Part shown: one piece after another, positions 8,863-18,058 of the stretch
Position numbering within the stretch: position 1 is the stretch's first letter
How the letters are laid out: the number at the start of each line of letters is the position of its first letter
Assembly: GCF_025145645.1 (NCBI RefSeq)
Contig: NZ_CP102252.1
Span: forward strand, 2,294,001 to 2,358,000
DNA length: 64,000 nt
Direction of reading: 5' to 3'
From: Alistipes senegalensis JC50
Lineage (GTDB): Bacteria; Bacteroidota; Bacteroidia; Bacteroidales; Rikenellaceae
The notes under the pieces: generated by a model
Seen by the model: the letters and a program-made list of their open reading frames with translations, nothing else
Database searches by the model: none
What the model was told of the DNA's origin: nothing
Made by a program: the position numbers and the translations under genes

Positions 8863-10338
8863 ATGAAACGATTTATTGGATATGCGGCCCGGGCTCTTGC
8901 GGGCGCACTTCTTATGGCCGCGTGCGGCGACGACGAACCTGCGGTCCCGGGACAACCCGACTTTATCGCCGTGGGGCTCGAAGCCCCCTATACCGTCCGG
9001 ATGGGTGATTCGTTCGAACTTTCGGTTCCCGAAGAGTCCGGAGCGGAGGATTATTTCTGGAGCCTGCCCGAGATGCTCAATGTCATCGAGGGCGAAAACA
9101 CCTCGCGTCTGCTGGTGGCCGGGCTGGTCGAGGGCGTCATTCCGGCCGGCGTCATCACCGTCGAGGCCCGCAATGCTGCGGGAGCCAGCGCGCCCCGCAC
9201 CCTGTGGAAAGAGATTACGGTGACGGGGCTGCCGCCGCGTCCGGCCTACGTGCAGACTTCGATCGTCGGTTCGCTGACGGTGGATTTGGACGAGGAGTTC
9301 GCGGTCTACGTGCCCGAAGACGATCAGGTGGCGACCTATGCGTGGAGCGTCCCTGAGGCGCTGACCGTCGTGAGCGGAGGCGATACGGAGCGCGTCGTGC
9401 TCAAAGCCAACCGCAAGTCGGTGAACATTCCGGCGAACAGCATCTCGGTGACTACGGTCAGCAGAACGGGGCTTTCGGAAACCCACCGTTTCGGGAAGAT
9501 GATCTGCGTGCTTCCGACCGACGGGTATCCGGCCAAGCGGTACGGCTCGAAGACCTGGATGACCGTGAACCTCAACTACGCCGGCGAAGACGGTTCGGTC
9601 GGCCGGACGGCTCCCGACGATCCCGACGGTTCGAAATACGGACGTTACTACACGTGGGCGGAGGCTATGACCGGACTTTCCGCCGGGGAGAATCCCTATG
9701 TCTACGGGGCGTCGGGAACCGACGACATGGGCAACTCCTATACGCTCAATAACGGCGTCGCCTCCTACAACATCCAGGTCCGCGGAATCTGTCCCGAGGG
9801 ATGGCACGTTCCCAACGCCTATGATTTCTACGATCTGGCTGCGGGCGTCGCCGACGATTACGGGCTTCGCATGAGTTCCATTCAGGCCGTAGTGGATGCG
9901 GGGGCAGGAATCTATATGCCCGACAACCGCGAGACGAACCCGATGGCCGCCATGAATATGGTCGATCACGGATTCATCGCCTCCTACCTGCGCGGCAGCC
10001 GCCCGGCGGCCGAAGGCGGGCTGTGGGCGGCGAATGCCAATGCCGTGGACGGCGGCACGATGTTCAATCTGGCGAAACCCAGCGGCATCTTCCCGGCGGG
10101 AAAATACCCGATGTATTTCCCCGATGCAATCGAGCGGATCGGGTTCAATATCCTGCCCTGCGGCAAATATACGGGCGATAAATTCGGCAACTTCGGGACC
10201 TATTCGTTCCATTGGACTGCCACCGTGACCAGCGATAACAAGAATTACCGCATTACGATCGGCAACAACAGCTGCAATTTCTCGACCTATGCCGAGACGG
10301 GTTCTTCGAACAACGTCCGGTGCGTGGCCAACTATTAG
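8863..10338 (+). CDS. FISUMP-domain surface lipoprotein
   Basis: A predicted lipoprotein of 491 aa with the lipobox cysteine at residue 21 (LLMAACGDDEP). Two repeated PKD-like stretches follow (roughly 30-120 and 125-205; each has a DxFxLSVPE or DEEFAVYVPE segment leading to YxWSxPExL). The C-terminal half is a FISUMP (Fibrobacter succinogenes major paralogous) domain with the hallmark GICPEGWHVPNAYDFYDLA and an RCVANY end. Such domains are thought to bind surface ligands, without firm biochemical proof. It is the last gene of the ECF-regulated operon, 14 bp after the epimerase-like gene, and is followed by a strong terminator. Confidence 0.8.
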   Translation: MKRFIGYAARALAGALLMAACGDDEPAVPGQPDFIAVGLEAPYTVRMGDSFELSVPEESGAEDYFWSLPEMLNVIEGENTSRLLVAGLVEGVIPAGVITVEARNAAGASAPRTLWKEITVTGLPPRPAYVQTSIVGSLTVDLDEEFAVYVPEDDQVATYAWSVPEALTVVSGGDTERVVLKANRKSVNIPANSISVTTVSRTGLSETHRFGKMICVLPTDGYPAKRYGSKTWMTVNLNYAGEDGSVGRTAPDDPDGSKYGRYYTWAEAMTGLSAGENPYVYGASGTDDMGNSYTLNNGVASYNIQVRGICPEGWHVPNAYDFYDLAAGVADDYGLRMSSIQAVVDAGAGIYMPDNRETNPMAAMNMVDHGFIASYLRGSRPAAEGGLWAANANAVDGGTMFNLAKPSGIFPAGKYPMYFPDAIERIGFNILPCGKYTGDKFGNFGTYSFHWTATVTSDNKNYRITIGNNSCNFSTYAETGSSNNVRCVANY

Positions 10339-10434
10339 CCGATCTGCAACGGATTTCGGCAGGATTCGCCGCTGTTTGCATCGGATGCCTGCACGGAAAT
10401 CCCTCCCGCAGCGGTGAATCGCGGCCCGAATGGA

Positions 10435-10476
10435 AAGAGGCTGTCTGCGACTTGTCAGACAGCCTCTTGTTTTTTT
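10435..10476 (+). terminator. Intrinsic terminator of the ECF/SusCD operon
   Basis: A perfect 13-bp stem (10435-10447 with 10456-10468; left arm AAGAGGCTGTCTG) with an 8-nt loop is followed by GTTTTTTT. It lies 97 bp after the last gene and closes the operon. Confidence 0.9.
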
Positions 10477-10564
10477 ATGTGTTTCGTGCGAATGCGGAAG
10501 ATTTGCACGAAATATGCTTGAATATATTAAAAATTTTTACTATATTGTTCCCGCAAAATGCAAT

Positions 10565-10600
10565 CCGGAGGTGACGCTCCGGTGCGAATCGGTAATTTTG
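10565..10600 (+). promoter_or_regulatory. Candidate promoter of the KamA-like gene with an upstream hairpin
   Basis: A perfect -7 element TAATTTTG lies at 10593-10600, 26 bp before the start codon. No clear TTTG stands at the -33 distance. A 6-bp hairpin (CCGGAG/CTCCGG, 10565-10582) sits just upstream of the motif. I considered a cobalamin riboswitch and saw no B12-box. Confidence 0.5.
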
Positions 10601-10626
10601 CGCCTGCCTTAACCTTATAAATAAAA

Positions 10627-12729
10627 ATGCTTATGAAACAAAAGAAAATGCTTGCACTGACCCTTTCCCAGCTCGGACTGCTCTACCGCCAGGAGTTACC
10701 CGATCTTGCGGCCCTCGCCGACGCCTGCTGCGACGGTGCGGAGTTCCGCATGCGCCTCGGGGAGTTCGTGGACCGGCATGCCGCTGCGGAGAGCGAAGCT
10801 GCGGAGCAGATTCGACTGTTGATCGGTTACGACGGACAAGAAGTCCACGAATTATCCACGGACTGCCGATTGGAAATACAGACCTTGACGCTGTTGTGGC
10901 AGTTCCTGACCGGACGGCTCGAAAATCCCGAGATGCCTTCCGATCTGTTTGTCGATCTGTTCCATCTGTTCCGCCTGCTCGACGGGGCGGAAATTCCGCT
11001 GCCCTCGCCGCAGCGCGTGCGCAGCCGCACCGAACGCTGGCCTTCGGGGCTGGACGAGGCGGTGCGGGCGATCCGCGCCGACAACCGCGAGCGGATGCTG
11101 CACCTGCTGGTGCAGAAGATCGAAAACCGCAAGTCGAAAACCCCGTCGCGCTACCGGTTCGCCGAGGGGATGACTTACGACGAAAAATACCGGCAGGTGG
11201 CCGCCTGGTGGGACGATTTCCGCTTCCAGCTGGCTATGGCCGTGAAAAGCCCTTCGGAGCTGAACCGCTTTCTGGCCGGGTCGCTCTCGTCGGAGACGAT
11301 GTACCTGCTTTCGAAGGCCCGCAAGAAGGGGATGCCCTTCTTCGCCACGCCCTATTACCTCTCGCTGCTCGACGTTACGGGCGACGGCTACGACGATGCC
11401 GCCATCCGCAGTTACATCCTCTATTCGCCGCAGCTGGTCGAAACCTACGGACGGATTCGCGCCTGGGAGCGCGAGGATGTCGTCGAGGCGGGCAAGCCCA
11501 ATGCCGCCGGGTGGCTGCTGCCCGACGGACACAACATCCACCGCCGCTATCCGGAGGTGGCGATCCTGATTCCCGACACGATGGGCCGCGCCTGCGGCGG
11601 GCTGTGCGCTTCGTGCCAGCGGATGTACGATTTCCAGAGCGAACGCCTCAATTTCGAATTCGAGGCGCTGCGCCCCAAAGAGTCGTGGGACCACAAACTG
11701 CGCCGGCTGATGAACTATTTCGAGGAGGACACCCAGCTGCGCGACATCCTCATCACGGGCGGCGACGCGCTGATGAGTCAGAACAAGACCCTGCGAAATA
11801 TGCTCGAAGCGGTTTACCGCATGGCCTGCCGCAAGCGCCGGGCCAACGCCGGGCGTCCCGACGGCGAGAAATACGCCGAATTGCAGCGCGTGCGCCTCGG
11901 TTCGCGCCTGCCTGCCTACCTGCCGATGCGCGTGAACGACGAACTGGTGGAGATTCTGCGCGAATTCCGCGAGAAAGCCTCGGCCGTCGGCGTGAAGCAG
12001 TTCATCGTCCAGACCCATTTCCAGACGCCCTTGGAGGTGACGCCCGAGGCCGAAGAGGCCATCCGGAAGATCCTTTCGGCGGGATGGCTCATCACCAACC
12101 AGCTGGTCTACACCGTGGCCGCTTCGCGCCGCGGACATACCGCACGCTTGCGGCAGGTGCTCAATTCGCTGGGAGTGGTGTGCTATTACACCTTCTCGGT
12201 CAAGGGCTTCGAGGAGAACCGCGCGGTTTTCACGCCCAACAGCCGTTCGATGCAGGAGCAGGTCGAGGAGAAGGTTTACGGACGCCTGACCGCCGGGCAG
12301 GCGTCGGAGCTCGACGCGCTGCTGGCCGACGGACGCGATACGGCGGCCAAACTCCGCCGCTTCATGCGCAAATACCGTCTGCCGTTTCTCGCCACGGACC
12401 GCAGCGTGCTGAATCTTCCGGCCATCGGCAAGAGCATGACCTTCCGGCTGGTGGGCCTCACGCCCGAGGGGCGCCGCATTCTGCGCTTCGACCACGACCG
12501 CACGCGCCGCCACAGCCCGATCATCGACCGCATGGGCGAGATATTCATCGTCGAGAGCAAGTCGGTGGCCGCCTACCTGCGGCAGATCGGCAAGATGGGT
12601 GAGGACCCCGAGGATTATGCCTCGATCTGGGCCTATACCCGGGGTGAGACCGAACCCCGGTTCGGGCTTTACGAATACCCCGGATTCGACTTCGGGGTGA
12701 CCGGCCGGATGAGCAATCTGGAATTGTAG
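10627..12729 (+). CDS. KamA-family radical SAM protein (lysine 2,3-aminomutase-like)
   Basis: A radical SAM protein of 700 aa. The iron-sulfur cluster motif CxxxCxxC is at C323, C327 and C330 (ACGGLCASC). A downstream block, DILITGGDALMS, matches the LLTGGDPL-type SAM-binding element of aminomutases. Classical lysine 2,3-aminomutases are about 400 aa and shift an amino group with PLP. This protein has about 300 extra N-terminal residues, a layout found in Bacteroidota KamA-like proteins of unproven substrate. The start at 10627 (MLMKQKK) could instead be the ATG at 10633. It stands alone between two promoters, so context does not name a substrate. Confidence 0.82.
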   Translation: MLMKQKKMLALTLSQLGLLYRQELPDLAALADACCDGAEFRMRLGEFVDRHAAAESEAAEQIRLLIGYDGQEVHELSTDCRLEIQTLTLLWQFLTGRLENPEMPSDLFVDLFHLFRLLDGAEIPLPSPQRVRSRTERWPSGLDEAVRAIRADNRERMLHLLVQKIENRKSKTPSRYRFAEGMTYDEKYRQVAAWWDDFRFQLAMAVKSPSELNRFLAGSLSSETMYLLSKARKKGMPFFATPYYLSLLDVTGDGYDDAAIRSYILYSPQLVETYGRIRAWEREDVVEAGKPNAAGWLLPDGHNIHRRYPEVAILIPDTMGRACGGLCASCQRMYDFQSERLNFEFEALRPKESWDHKLRRLMNYFEEDTQLRDILITGGDALMSQNKTLRNMLEAVYRMACRKRRANAGRPDGEKYAELQRVRLGSRLPAYLPMRVNDELVEILREFREKASAVGVKQFIVQTHFQTPLEVTPEAEEAIRKILSAGWLITNQLVYTVAASRRGHTARLRQVLNSLGVVCYYTFSVKGFEENRAVFTPNSRSMQEQVEEKVYGRLTAGQASELDALLADGRDTAAKLRRFMRKYRLPFLATDRSVLNLPAIGKSMTFRLVGLTPEGRRILRFDHDRTRRHSPIIDRMGEIFIVESKSVAAYLRQIGKMGEDPEDYASIWAYTRGETEPRFGLYEYPGFDFGVTGRMSNLEL

Positions 12730-12754
12730 CGGATGCAATAAACGGCACTGATTT

Positions 12755-12785
12755 TGCGTTTATTATATAATGATTATTAAACGCA
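12755..12785. promoter_or_regulatory. Dyad upstream of pirin
   Basis: An 8-bp inverted repeat (TGCGTTTA at 12755-12762, TAAACGCA at 12778-12785) with a 15-bp AT-rich spacer stands immediately before the pirin start codon. Its size and position fit a repressor operator, though a weak terminator for the previous gene is possible. Confidence 0.4.
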
Positions 12786-12789
12786 TGCA

Positions 12790-13509
12790 ATGATGAAAAA
12801 GACGATTCACAGAGCCGGTACCCGCGGGTACGCCGATCACGGCTGGCTCCAGACACACCATACTTTCAGTTTCGCCGGATATTACGATCCCACGCGCGTC
12901 CATTTCGGCGCCCTGAGGGTGCTGAACGATGATACGGTGGCTCCGGGCGAGGGGTTCGGGACGCATCCTCACGACAACATGGAGATTGTTTCGATCGTGC
13001 TCTCGGGTGCGCTGAAGCACGGCGACAGCATGGGGCATATGAAGGTGCTCGAACCGGGCGAAATCCAGGTGATGAGCGCTGGCACGGGCATCACGCACAG
13101 CGAGATGAACGCCAGCCGCGAGGAGCCGGTGAAGTTCCTGCAAATCTGGGTGCTCACCGATGCCGACAACCATACGCCCCGTTACAACCAGGTCGAGCTG
13201 CTGCCCGGGAAGCGTAACGAACTGCGGCTGATCGTGGGCCCCGAGGGCCACGGCGGCGAGCACGTCGGGTGGATTCACCAGCAGGCGTGGTTCTATACGC
13301 TGGGCCTCGACGCCGGGCATGAGACGGAGTACCGGATGAATCTCCACGGCAACGGAGCCTATGTCTTCGTGGTCGAGGGACGCGCCGAGGTGGCGGGCGA
13401 AGAGCTCGGACCCCGCGACGGCATGGGTATAGAGGACGCTGACGATTTTCGGATCAAAGCCTCCGGAGATGCCAAGCTGCTGATTATCGAGGTCCCGATG
13501 GAGGTCTGA
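12790..13509 (+). CDS. Pirin-family protein (bicupin, YhhW-like)
   Basis: A cytoplasmic bicupin of 239 aa. The N-terminal pirin domain carries the metal-binding set HPHDNMEIVSIVLSG and HSEMNAS (His-His-His-Glu arrangement). The C-terminal cupin covers about residues 150-235. Bacterial relatives such as YhhW oxidise quercetin in vitro, and others are stress-associated; the natural role here is unknown. Two adjacent ATGs (12790, 12793) can serve as start. It is a single gene with a terminator 17 bp after its stop. Confidence 0.9.
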   Translation: MMKKTIHRAGTRGYADHGWLQTHHTFSFAGYYDPTRVHFGALRVLNDDTVAPGEGFGTHPHDNMEIVSIVLSGALKHGDSMGHMKVLEPGEIQVMSAGTGITHSEMNASREEPVKFLQIWVLTDADNHTPRYNQVELLPGKRNELRLIVGPEGHGGEHVGWIHQQAWFYTLGLDAGHETEYRMNLHGNGAYVFVVEGRAEVAGEELGPRDGMGIEDADDFRIKASGDAKLLIIEVPMEV

Positions 13510-13526
13510 ACCGTTTCGTTAGGAGC

Positions 13527-13560
13527 AAATCCGCCGGAGTGCAGACTCCGGCGGATTTTT
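13527..13560. terminator. Bidirectional terminator between pirin and prfC
   Basis: A perfect 14-bp stem (13527-13540 with 13545-13558; CCGCCGGAGT core) closes on the 4-nt loop GCAG and ends in a T-run for the plus strand. The minus side has a shorter U-run. It sits between two converging genes. Confidence 0.88.
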
Positions 13561-13566
13561 CGTGTT

Positions 13567-15150
13567 TCAGAACTCCGAGGTGAAGTGGAAACGAATGTCC
13601 TTGAAATTCTCCTGCGCGAGGGCGAGCCCGTAGCTCGTGTCGGCGAGGAATACGTCGCGGCCGTGTTTATCGACGGCCATGTTGGTGTGCTTGCGGCGTT
13701 TGAAGTCGGCCAGCTGCGCGGCGTTGTCGCTGTCGATCCAGCAGGCTTTGTAGATCGAGATCGGTTCCCAGCGGCACGAGGCGTTGTACTCGTGCTCCAA
13801 CCGGTACTGAATCACCTCGAATTGCAGCGCGCCCACCGTGCCGATGATCTTGCGGCCGTTGAGCGACGAGGTGAACAGCTGTGCCACGCCCTCGTCCATC
13901 AGCTGGTCGATGCCTTTGGCCAGTTGCTTGAATTTCAGCGGGTCGGCGTTCTCGATGTAGCGGAACTGCTCGGGGGCGAACGACGGAATTCCGGTGAAGC
14001 GGAGCTTCTCGCCTTCGGTGAAGGTGTCGCCGATCTTGAAGTTCCCCGTGTCGTGCAGACCCACGATGTCGCCCGGATAGGCGAAGTCGATCACCGACTT
14101 TTTCTCGGCCATGAAGGCCGTCGGGGAGGAGAATTTCAACTGCTTGCCGCTGCGTACGTGGAGGTAGTTCCTATTCCGTTCGAACGTGCCGGAACAGATC
14201 TTCAGGAACGCGATGCGGTCGCGGTGGTTGGGGTCCATGTTGGCGTGGATCTTGAAGACGAAGCCGGTCATTTTCGGCTCCGCAGGCTCCACCTGCCGGG
14301 TTTCGGTCGGCGCCGGGCGCGGCGAGGGGGCGATGCGCACGAAGCATTCGAGCAGTTCGCGCACGCCGAAATTGTTCACCGCCGAGCCGAAGAACACCGG
14401 GGCCAGTTCGCCCCGCAGGTAGGCGTCGCGGTCGAACTGGTCGTAGACGCCCTCGACCAGTTCCACGTCGGAACGCAGCTGGGCGGCGAACTTCTCGCCG
14501 ATGTAGCCTTCGAGTTCCTGCGAGGCGAGGTCCGAGATTTCGGCCGTCGAGGCGTCGGCCGTGAGCTTTTCGTCCGACGTGAAGAGCGAGAGGTTCTTCT
14601 CGTAAAGGTTGTAGACGCCCTTGAACGTGGGTCCGTTCGAGATCGGGAAGGCCAGCGGCCGCACGCGGATATGCAGTTCCTTCTCCACCTCGTCCAGCAG
14701 GTCGAACGGCTCTTTCGACGGGCGGTCGAGCTTGTTGATGAAGACGATCACGGGGGTTTGGCGCATGCGGCAGACCTCCATCAGCTTGCGGGTCTGGGCC
14801 TCGACGCCCTTGGCGCCGTCGATGACGATGATCACCGAGTCGACGGCCGTCAGCGTGCGGTAGGTGTCCTCGGCGAAATCCTCGTGGCCCGGGGTGTCGA
14901 GGATGTTGATCTTGCAGCCCCGGTATTCGAATCCCATCACGGCCGTGGCCACCGAGATGCCTCGCTGGCGTTCGATCTCCATGAAGTCGGACGTGGCGCC
15001 CTTCTTGATCTTGTTGCTCTTGACGGCTCCGGCCACATGGATGGCGCCGCCGAACAGCAGCAGTTTTTCCGTAAGGGTGGTTTTGCCCGCGTCGGGGTGG
15101 GCGATGACGGCGAAGGTCCGCCGCCGGGTTATCTCTTCCTGTTGTGTCAT
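13567..15150 (-). CDS. prfC: Peptide chain release factor 3
   Basis: A translational GTPase of 527 aa that recycles RF1 and RF2 from the ribosome after termination. The G1 loop AHPDAGKTTL, the G3 DTPGHEDF and the G4 NKLD are all intact in the first 150 residues. The RF3-type sequence GAVKSNKIKKGATSDFMEIERQRGISV separates it from EF-G. Length is the family norm. Its start lies 3 bp after the nadB stop, so the two genes form an operon read from the nadB promoter. Confidence 0.97.
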   Translation of the reverse strand: MTQQEEITRRRTFAVIAHPDAGKTTLTEKLLLFGGAIHVAGAVKSNKIKKGATSDFMEIERQRGISVATAVMGFEYRGCKINILDTPGHEDFAEDTYRTLTAVDSVIIVIDGAKGVEAQTRKLMEVCRMRQTPVIVFINKLDRPSKEPFDLLDEVEKELHIRVRPLAFPISNGPTFKGVYNLYEKNLSLFTSDEKLTADASTAEISDLASQELEGYIGEKFAAQLRSDVELVEGVYDQFDRDAYLRGELAPVFFGSAVNNFGVRELLECFVRIAPSPRPAPTETRQVEPAEPKMTGFVFKIHANMDPNHRDRIAFLKICSGTFERNRNYLHVRSGKQLKFSSPTAFMAEKKSVIDFAYPGDIVGLHDTGNFKIGDTFTEGEKLRFTGIPSFAPEQFRYIENADPLKFKQLAKGIDQLMDEGVAQLFTSSLNGRKIIGTVGALQFEVIQYRLEHEYNASCRWEPISIYKACWIDSDNAAQLADFKRRKHTNMAVDKHGRDVFLADTSYGLALAQENFKDIRFHFTSEF

Positions 15151-15153
15151 GCG

Positions 15154-16710
15154 TTATTCTTTCGGGTAATCGGCGTTGTAGTGGCAGCCTACGGACTCCT
15201 TGATCTCGCGGCCCTGCTTGATGACCAGGTAGGCGATGGCGATCATGTTCCGCAGCTCGCACAGTTCGCGGTTGGGCTTGGTCTTGTTGTAAAGTTCCTC
15301 GGTCTCCTGCCAGAGGATTTCCAGCCGGTGCATGGCGCGCTTGAGCGAGAGGTTCGACCGCACGATGCCCACGTAGTTGGACATGATCGTCTGCATCTCG
15401 CGCTTCGACTGGATGATCATCAGCATCTCCTCGGTGTGCTGCGTGCCTTCGAAATCCCAGTCGGGAATGCCCTCCTGAAAATCGACTTTCTCCAGCAGCG
15501 ACGCCGTGTGGCGCGCGGCCTGGTCGGCGTAGACCACCGCTTCGATCAGCGAGTTCGAGGCCAGGCGGTTGGCGCCGTGCAGTCCCGTGCACGAGGTCTC
15601 GCCCAGCGCGTAGAGCCGTTTCACGGAGGTTTCGCCGTTGGTGTCGACCTTCACGCCGCCGCAGCAGTAGTGCGCCGCAGGGGTCACGGGAATCCAGTCT
15701 TTGGTGATGTCGATGCCGATCGAGCGGCATTTTTCATAGATGTTCGGGAAATGGCTCTTCACGGCCTCGGGGTCCTTGTGCGTCACGTCGAGGTAGACGA
15801 AGTCGGAACCCCGTTTGGTCATCTCGCGGTAGATGGCGCGGGCCACCACGTCGCGCGGCGCGAGGGATTTCATCGGGTGGTATTTGTCCATGAACTCCTT
15901 GCCGTCGGGCAGCCGCAGGATGGCCCCGAAGCCGCGCATGGCTTCGGTGATCAGGAAGTTGGGCTTCTCGCCGGGGTTGTAGAGCGTCGTGGGGTGGAAC
16001 TGGATGAACTCCATGTTCTCGGTCATCGCCTTGGCGCGGTGGCACATGGCGATGCCGTCGCCCGTGGCGACCACGGGATTCGAGGTCGTGGAGTAGACGT
16101 TGCCGCAGCCGCCCGTGGCCACGACGGTGAATTTCGAAAGCATGGTCTCGATCTCGTTGGTGTCGAGATTCAGGACGTAGGCCCCGAACGAGGCCAGTCC
16201 GCGCGTGTGGCGGGTGACGAATTCGCCCAGATGGTGCTGCGTCAGCAGGTCGATGGCGAAGTGGCGTTCGAGAACCGTGATGTTCGGATGCTCCCTCACC
16301 GACTGCACGAGCGCCCGTTCGATCTCGGCTCCCGTGAGGTCCTCGTGGTGGAGGATGCGGTGCTCCGAGTGTCCGCCTTCGCGGTTGAGCTCGAAACGCC
16401 CGTCGGGGGTCTTGTCGAAACGCGTGCCCCAGGCTATGAGGTCGGCGATCAGTTCCGGAGCGCGCCGCACGACCAGTTCCACGGCCTTCTCGTCGCATTT
16501 GCCTGCGCCGCAGACCAGCGTGTCGCGGATGTGTTTCTCGAATGTGTCGGGGGCGTATGTCACCGAGCAGATACCGCCCTGGGCATAGTTGGTGTTGCAC
16601 TCTTCGATCGCGCCCTTGGTGACGATCGTAACGTGTCCGTGGGCTGCGGCTTTCAGCGCGAACGAAAGGCCCGCGGCGCCGGAACCGATAACCAGAAAGT
16701 CGGTTTTCAT
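15154..16710 (-). CDS. nadB: L-aspartate oxidase
   Basis: An FAD enzyme of 518 aa that oxidises L-aspartate to iminoaspartate, the first step of de novo NAD synthesis. The N-terminal dinucleotide fold GSGAAGLSFAL is at residues 8-18. The substrate-loop region HSEHRILHHEDLTGAEIERAL and the GGVKVDTNGETSVKRLYALGE block are typical of NadB and distinguish it from fumarate reductase. No nadA or nadC lies nearby. It heads a two-gene operon with prfC. Confidence 0.96.
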   Translation of the reverse strand: MKTDFLVIGSGAAGLSFALKAAAHGHVTIVTKGAIEECNTNYAQGGICSVTYAPDTFEKHIRDTLVCGAGKCDEKAVELVVRRAPELIADLIAWGTRFDKTPDGRFELNREGGHSEHRILHHEDLTGAEIERALVQSVREHPNITVLERHFAIDLLTQHHLGEFVTRHTRGLASFGAYVLNLDTNEIETMLSKFTVVATGGCGNVYSTTSNPVVATGDGIAMCHRAKAMTENMEFIQFHPTTLYNPGEKPNFLITEAMRGFGAILRLPDGKEFMDKYHPMKSLAPRDVVARAIYREMTKRGSDFVYLDVTHKDPEAVKSHFPNIYEKCRSIGIDITKDWIPVTPAAHYCCGGVKVDTNGETSVKRLYALGETSCTGLHGANRLASNSLIEAVVYADQAARHTASLLEKVDFQEGIPDWDFEGTQHTEEMLMIIQSKREMQTIMSNYVGIVRSNLSLKRAMHRLEILWQETEELYNKTKPNRELCELRNMIAIAYLVIKQGREIKESVGCHYNADYPKE

Positions 16711-16744
16711 GGGTTTTTCCTTTTTCTATTGCCTTGCAGCGCCG

Positions 16745-16770
16745 CAAAGTTACAAAAAATAGTAACTTTG
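16745..16770. promoter_or_regulatory. Palindromic divergent promoter pair nadB/queA
   Basis: The element CAAAGTTAC (16745-16753) is mirrored by GTAACTTTG (16762-16770), so each strand carries a perfect -7 motif TAACTTTG. The left motif reads leftwards into nadB and the right one rightwards into queA. The two -7 boxes are only 10 bp apart, so the promoters must overlap. Confidence 0.75.
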
Positions 16771-16791
16771 CCGCATAATTTCCGGCAAAAT

Positions 16792-17991
16792 ATGGAACGA
16801 CATATCGACATAAACCGCTACGACTACGACCTTCCGGAGGAGCGGATCGCCAAATTCCCCCTCGCCGAGCGCAGCGCCTCGAAACTGCTCGTCTGGCGCG
16901 GCGGCGGGATTTCCGAACGGCATTTCGCCGACATCGGCGACGTGTTGCCCGCGGGCGAACTGCTGGTCTTCAACAACACGAAGGTCATCCGGGCGCGGAT
17001 CATCATGCACAAGCCTTCGGGGGCGCGGATCGAGGTCTTCTGCCTCGAGCCGCACGACCCGGCCGACTACGAACGGGCGTTCGCCGTCACGGGCGGCTGC
17101 ACGTGGTCGTGCATCGTGGGCAATCGCAAGAAGTGGAAAGAGGGGTATGTGGAGATCAATTTCGACGGCGAATACCTCCGGGCGTGGATCGTCGAGGACC
17201 ACGGCCGCGAATGCGTCGTGCGCTTCGAGTGGAGCGCCCCGATGAGCTTCGGACAGCTGCTGGAGCACCTCGGGCGGATTCCGATTCCGCCCTACCTGAA
17301 CCGCGAGAGCGAGGAGATCGACAACACGCGCTACCAGACGGTCTATTCGAAATTCGAGGGGTCGGTGGCGGCGCCGACCGCCGGCCTGCACTTCACGCCC
17401 GAGCTGATCGACGCCATGAAGTCCCGCGGATTCGGGTTCGAGGAGGTGACGCTCCACGTCGGGGCGGGGACCTTCCTGCCCGTGAAGGACGACGATGCCG
17501 CGAAGCATCCGATGCACACCGAGCATTTCGAGGTGCGCCGTGCGACGGTGGCCCGCCTGCTGGAGAAGTGGGGGCACATCACCGCCGTGGGAACCACCTC
17601 GGTCCGCACGCTCGAATCGCTCGCAGCCCTTGCGTGGCGCATCCGTACCGCCGGGACGCCGGACGCCGGACGGGTGGTCGGACAGTGGGAGCTGTACGAC
17701 ATTCCGGCTGACTATTCGGGGCGCGATGCCCTGGAGGAGCTGTTGGGGTGGATGGATGCGAACGGGGTCGAACGGCTGAAAGCCGCGACGCAGATCATGA
17801 TCACGCCGCTGGGTTACGAGTTCCGCATCGTGCGCAACATCGTCACCAATTTCCACCAGCCCAAATCGACTCTGCTGCTGTTGGTCTCGGCCTTCGCGGG
17901 CGACGACTGGCACAGGATCTACGACTACGCCCTCGGGCACGATTTCCGCTTCCTGAGCTACGGCGATTCGTCGGTGCTGATGCGGGAGTGA
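16792..17991 (+). CDS. queA: S-adenosylmethionine:tRNA ribosyltransferase-isomerase
   Basis: QueA transfers and rearranges the ribosyl part of SAM onto 7-aminomethyl-7-deazaguanine in tRNA, giving epoxyqueuosine. The protein is 399 aa, longer than the E. coli enzyme (about 356) as is common in Bacteroidota. The N-terminal DLPEERIAKFPLAERSASKLL, the central SVAAPTAGLHFTPELI and the C-terminal NFHQPKSTLLLLVSAFAG blocks are diagnostic. The frame is open far upstream through antisense sequence of prfC and nadB; the ATG at 16792 is the real start, 22 bp after a perfect -7 element. Confidence 0.97.
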   Translation: MERHIDINRYDYDLPEERIAKFPLAERSASKLLVWRGGGISERHFADIGDVLPAGELLVFNNTKVIRARIIMHKPSGARIEVFCLEPHDPADYERAFAVTGGCTWSCIVGNRKKWKEGYVEINFDGEYLRAWIVEDHGRECVVRFEWSAPMSFGQLLEHLGRIPIPPYLNRESEEIDNTRYQTVYSKFEGSVAAPTAGLHFTPELIDAMKSRGFGFEEVTLHVGAGTFLPVKDDDAAKHPMHTEHFEVRRATVARLLEKWGHITAVGTTSVRTLESLAALAWRIRTAGTPDAGRVVGQWELYDIPADYSGRDALEELLGWMDANGVERLKAATQIMITPLGYEFRIVRNIVTNFHQPKSTLLLLVSAFAGDDWHRIYDYALGHDFRFLSYGDSSVLMRE

Positions 17992-18008
17992 CCGTTTTGC
18001 AGAAAAAG

Positions 18009-18042
18009 AACAGGGACGCTGTTTTTCAGCGTCCCTGTTTTA
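18009..18042. terminator. Bidirectional terminator after queA
   Basis: A perfect 13-bp stem (18009-18021 with 18027-18039; AACAGGGACGCTG) on a TTTTT loop is flanked by A-rich sequence on the left and T-rich sequence on the right. It serves queA and the converging porin-like gene. Confidence 0.9.
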
Positions 18043-18058
18043 TTTGGTGCGGGCCGGA

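Noticed and set aside
10561..10610. Riboswitch (cobalamin type) upstream of the KamA-like gene
   Set aside because: Only a small hairpin and a -7 motif are present; no B12-box or extended conserved core is visible.
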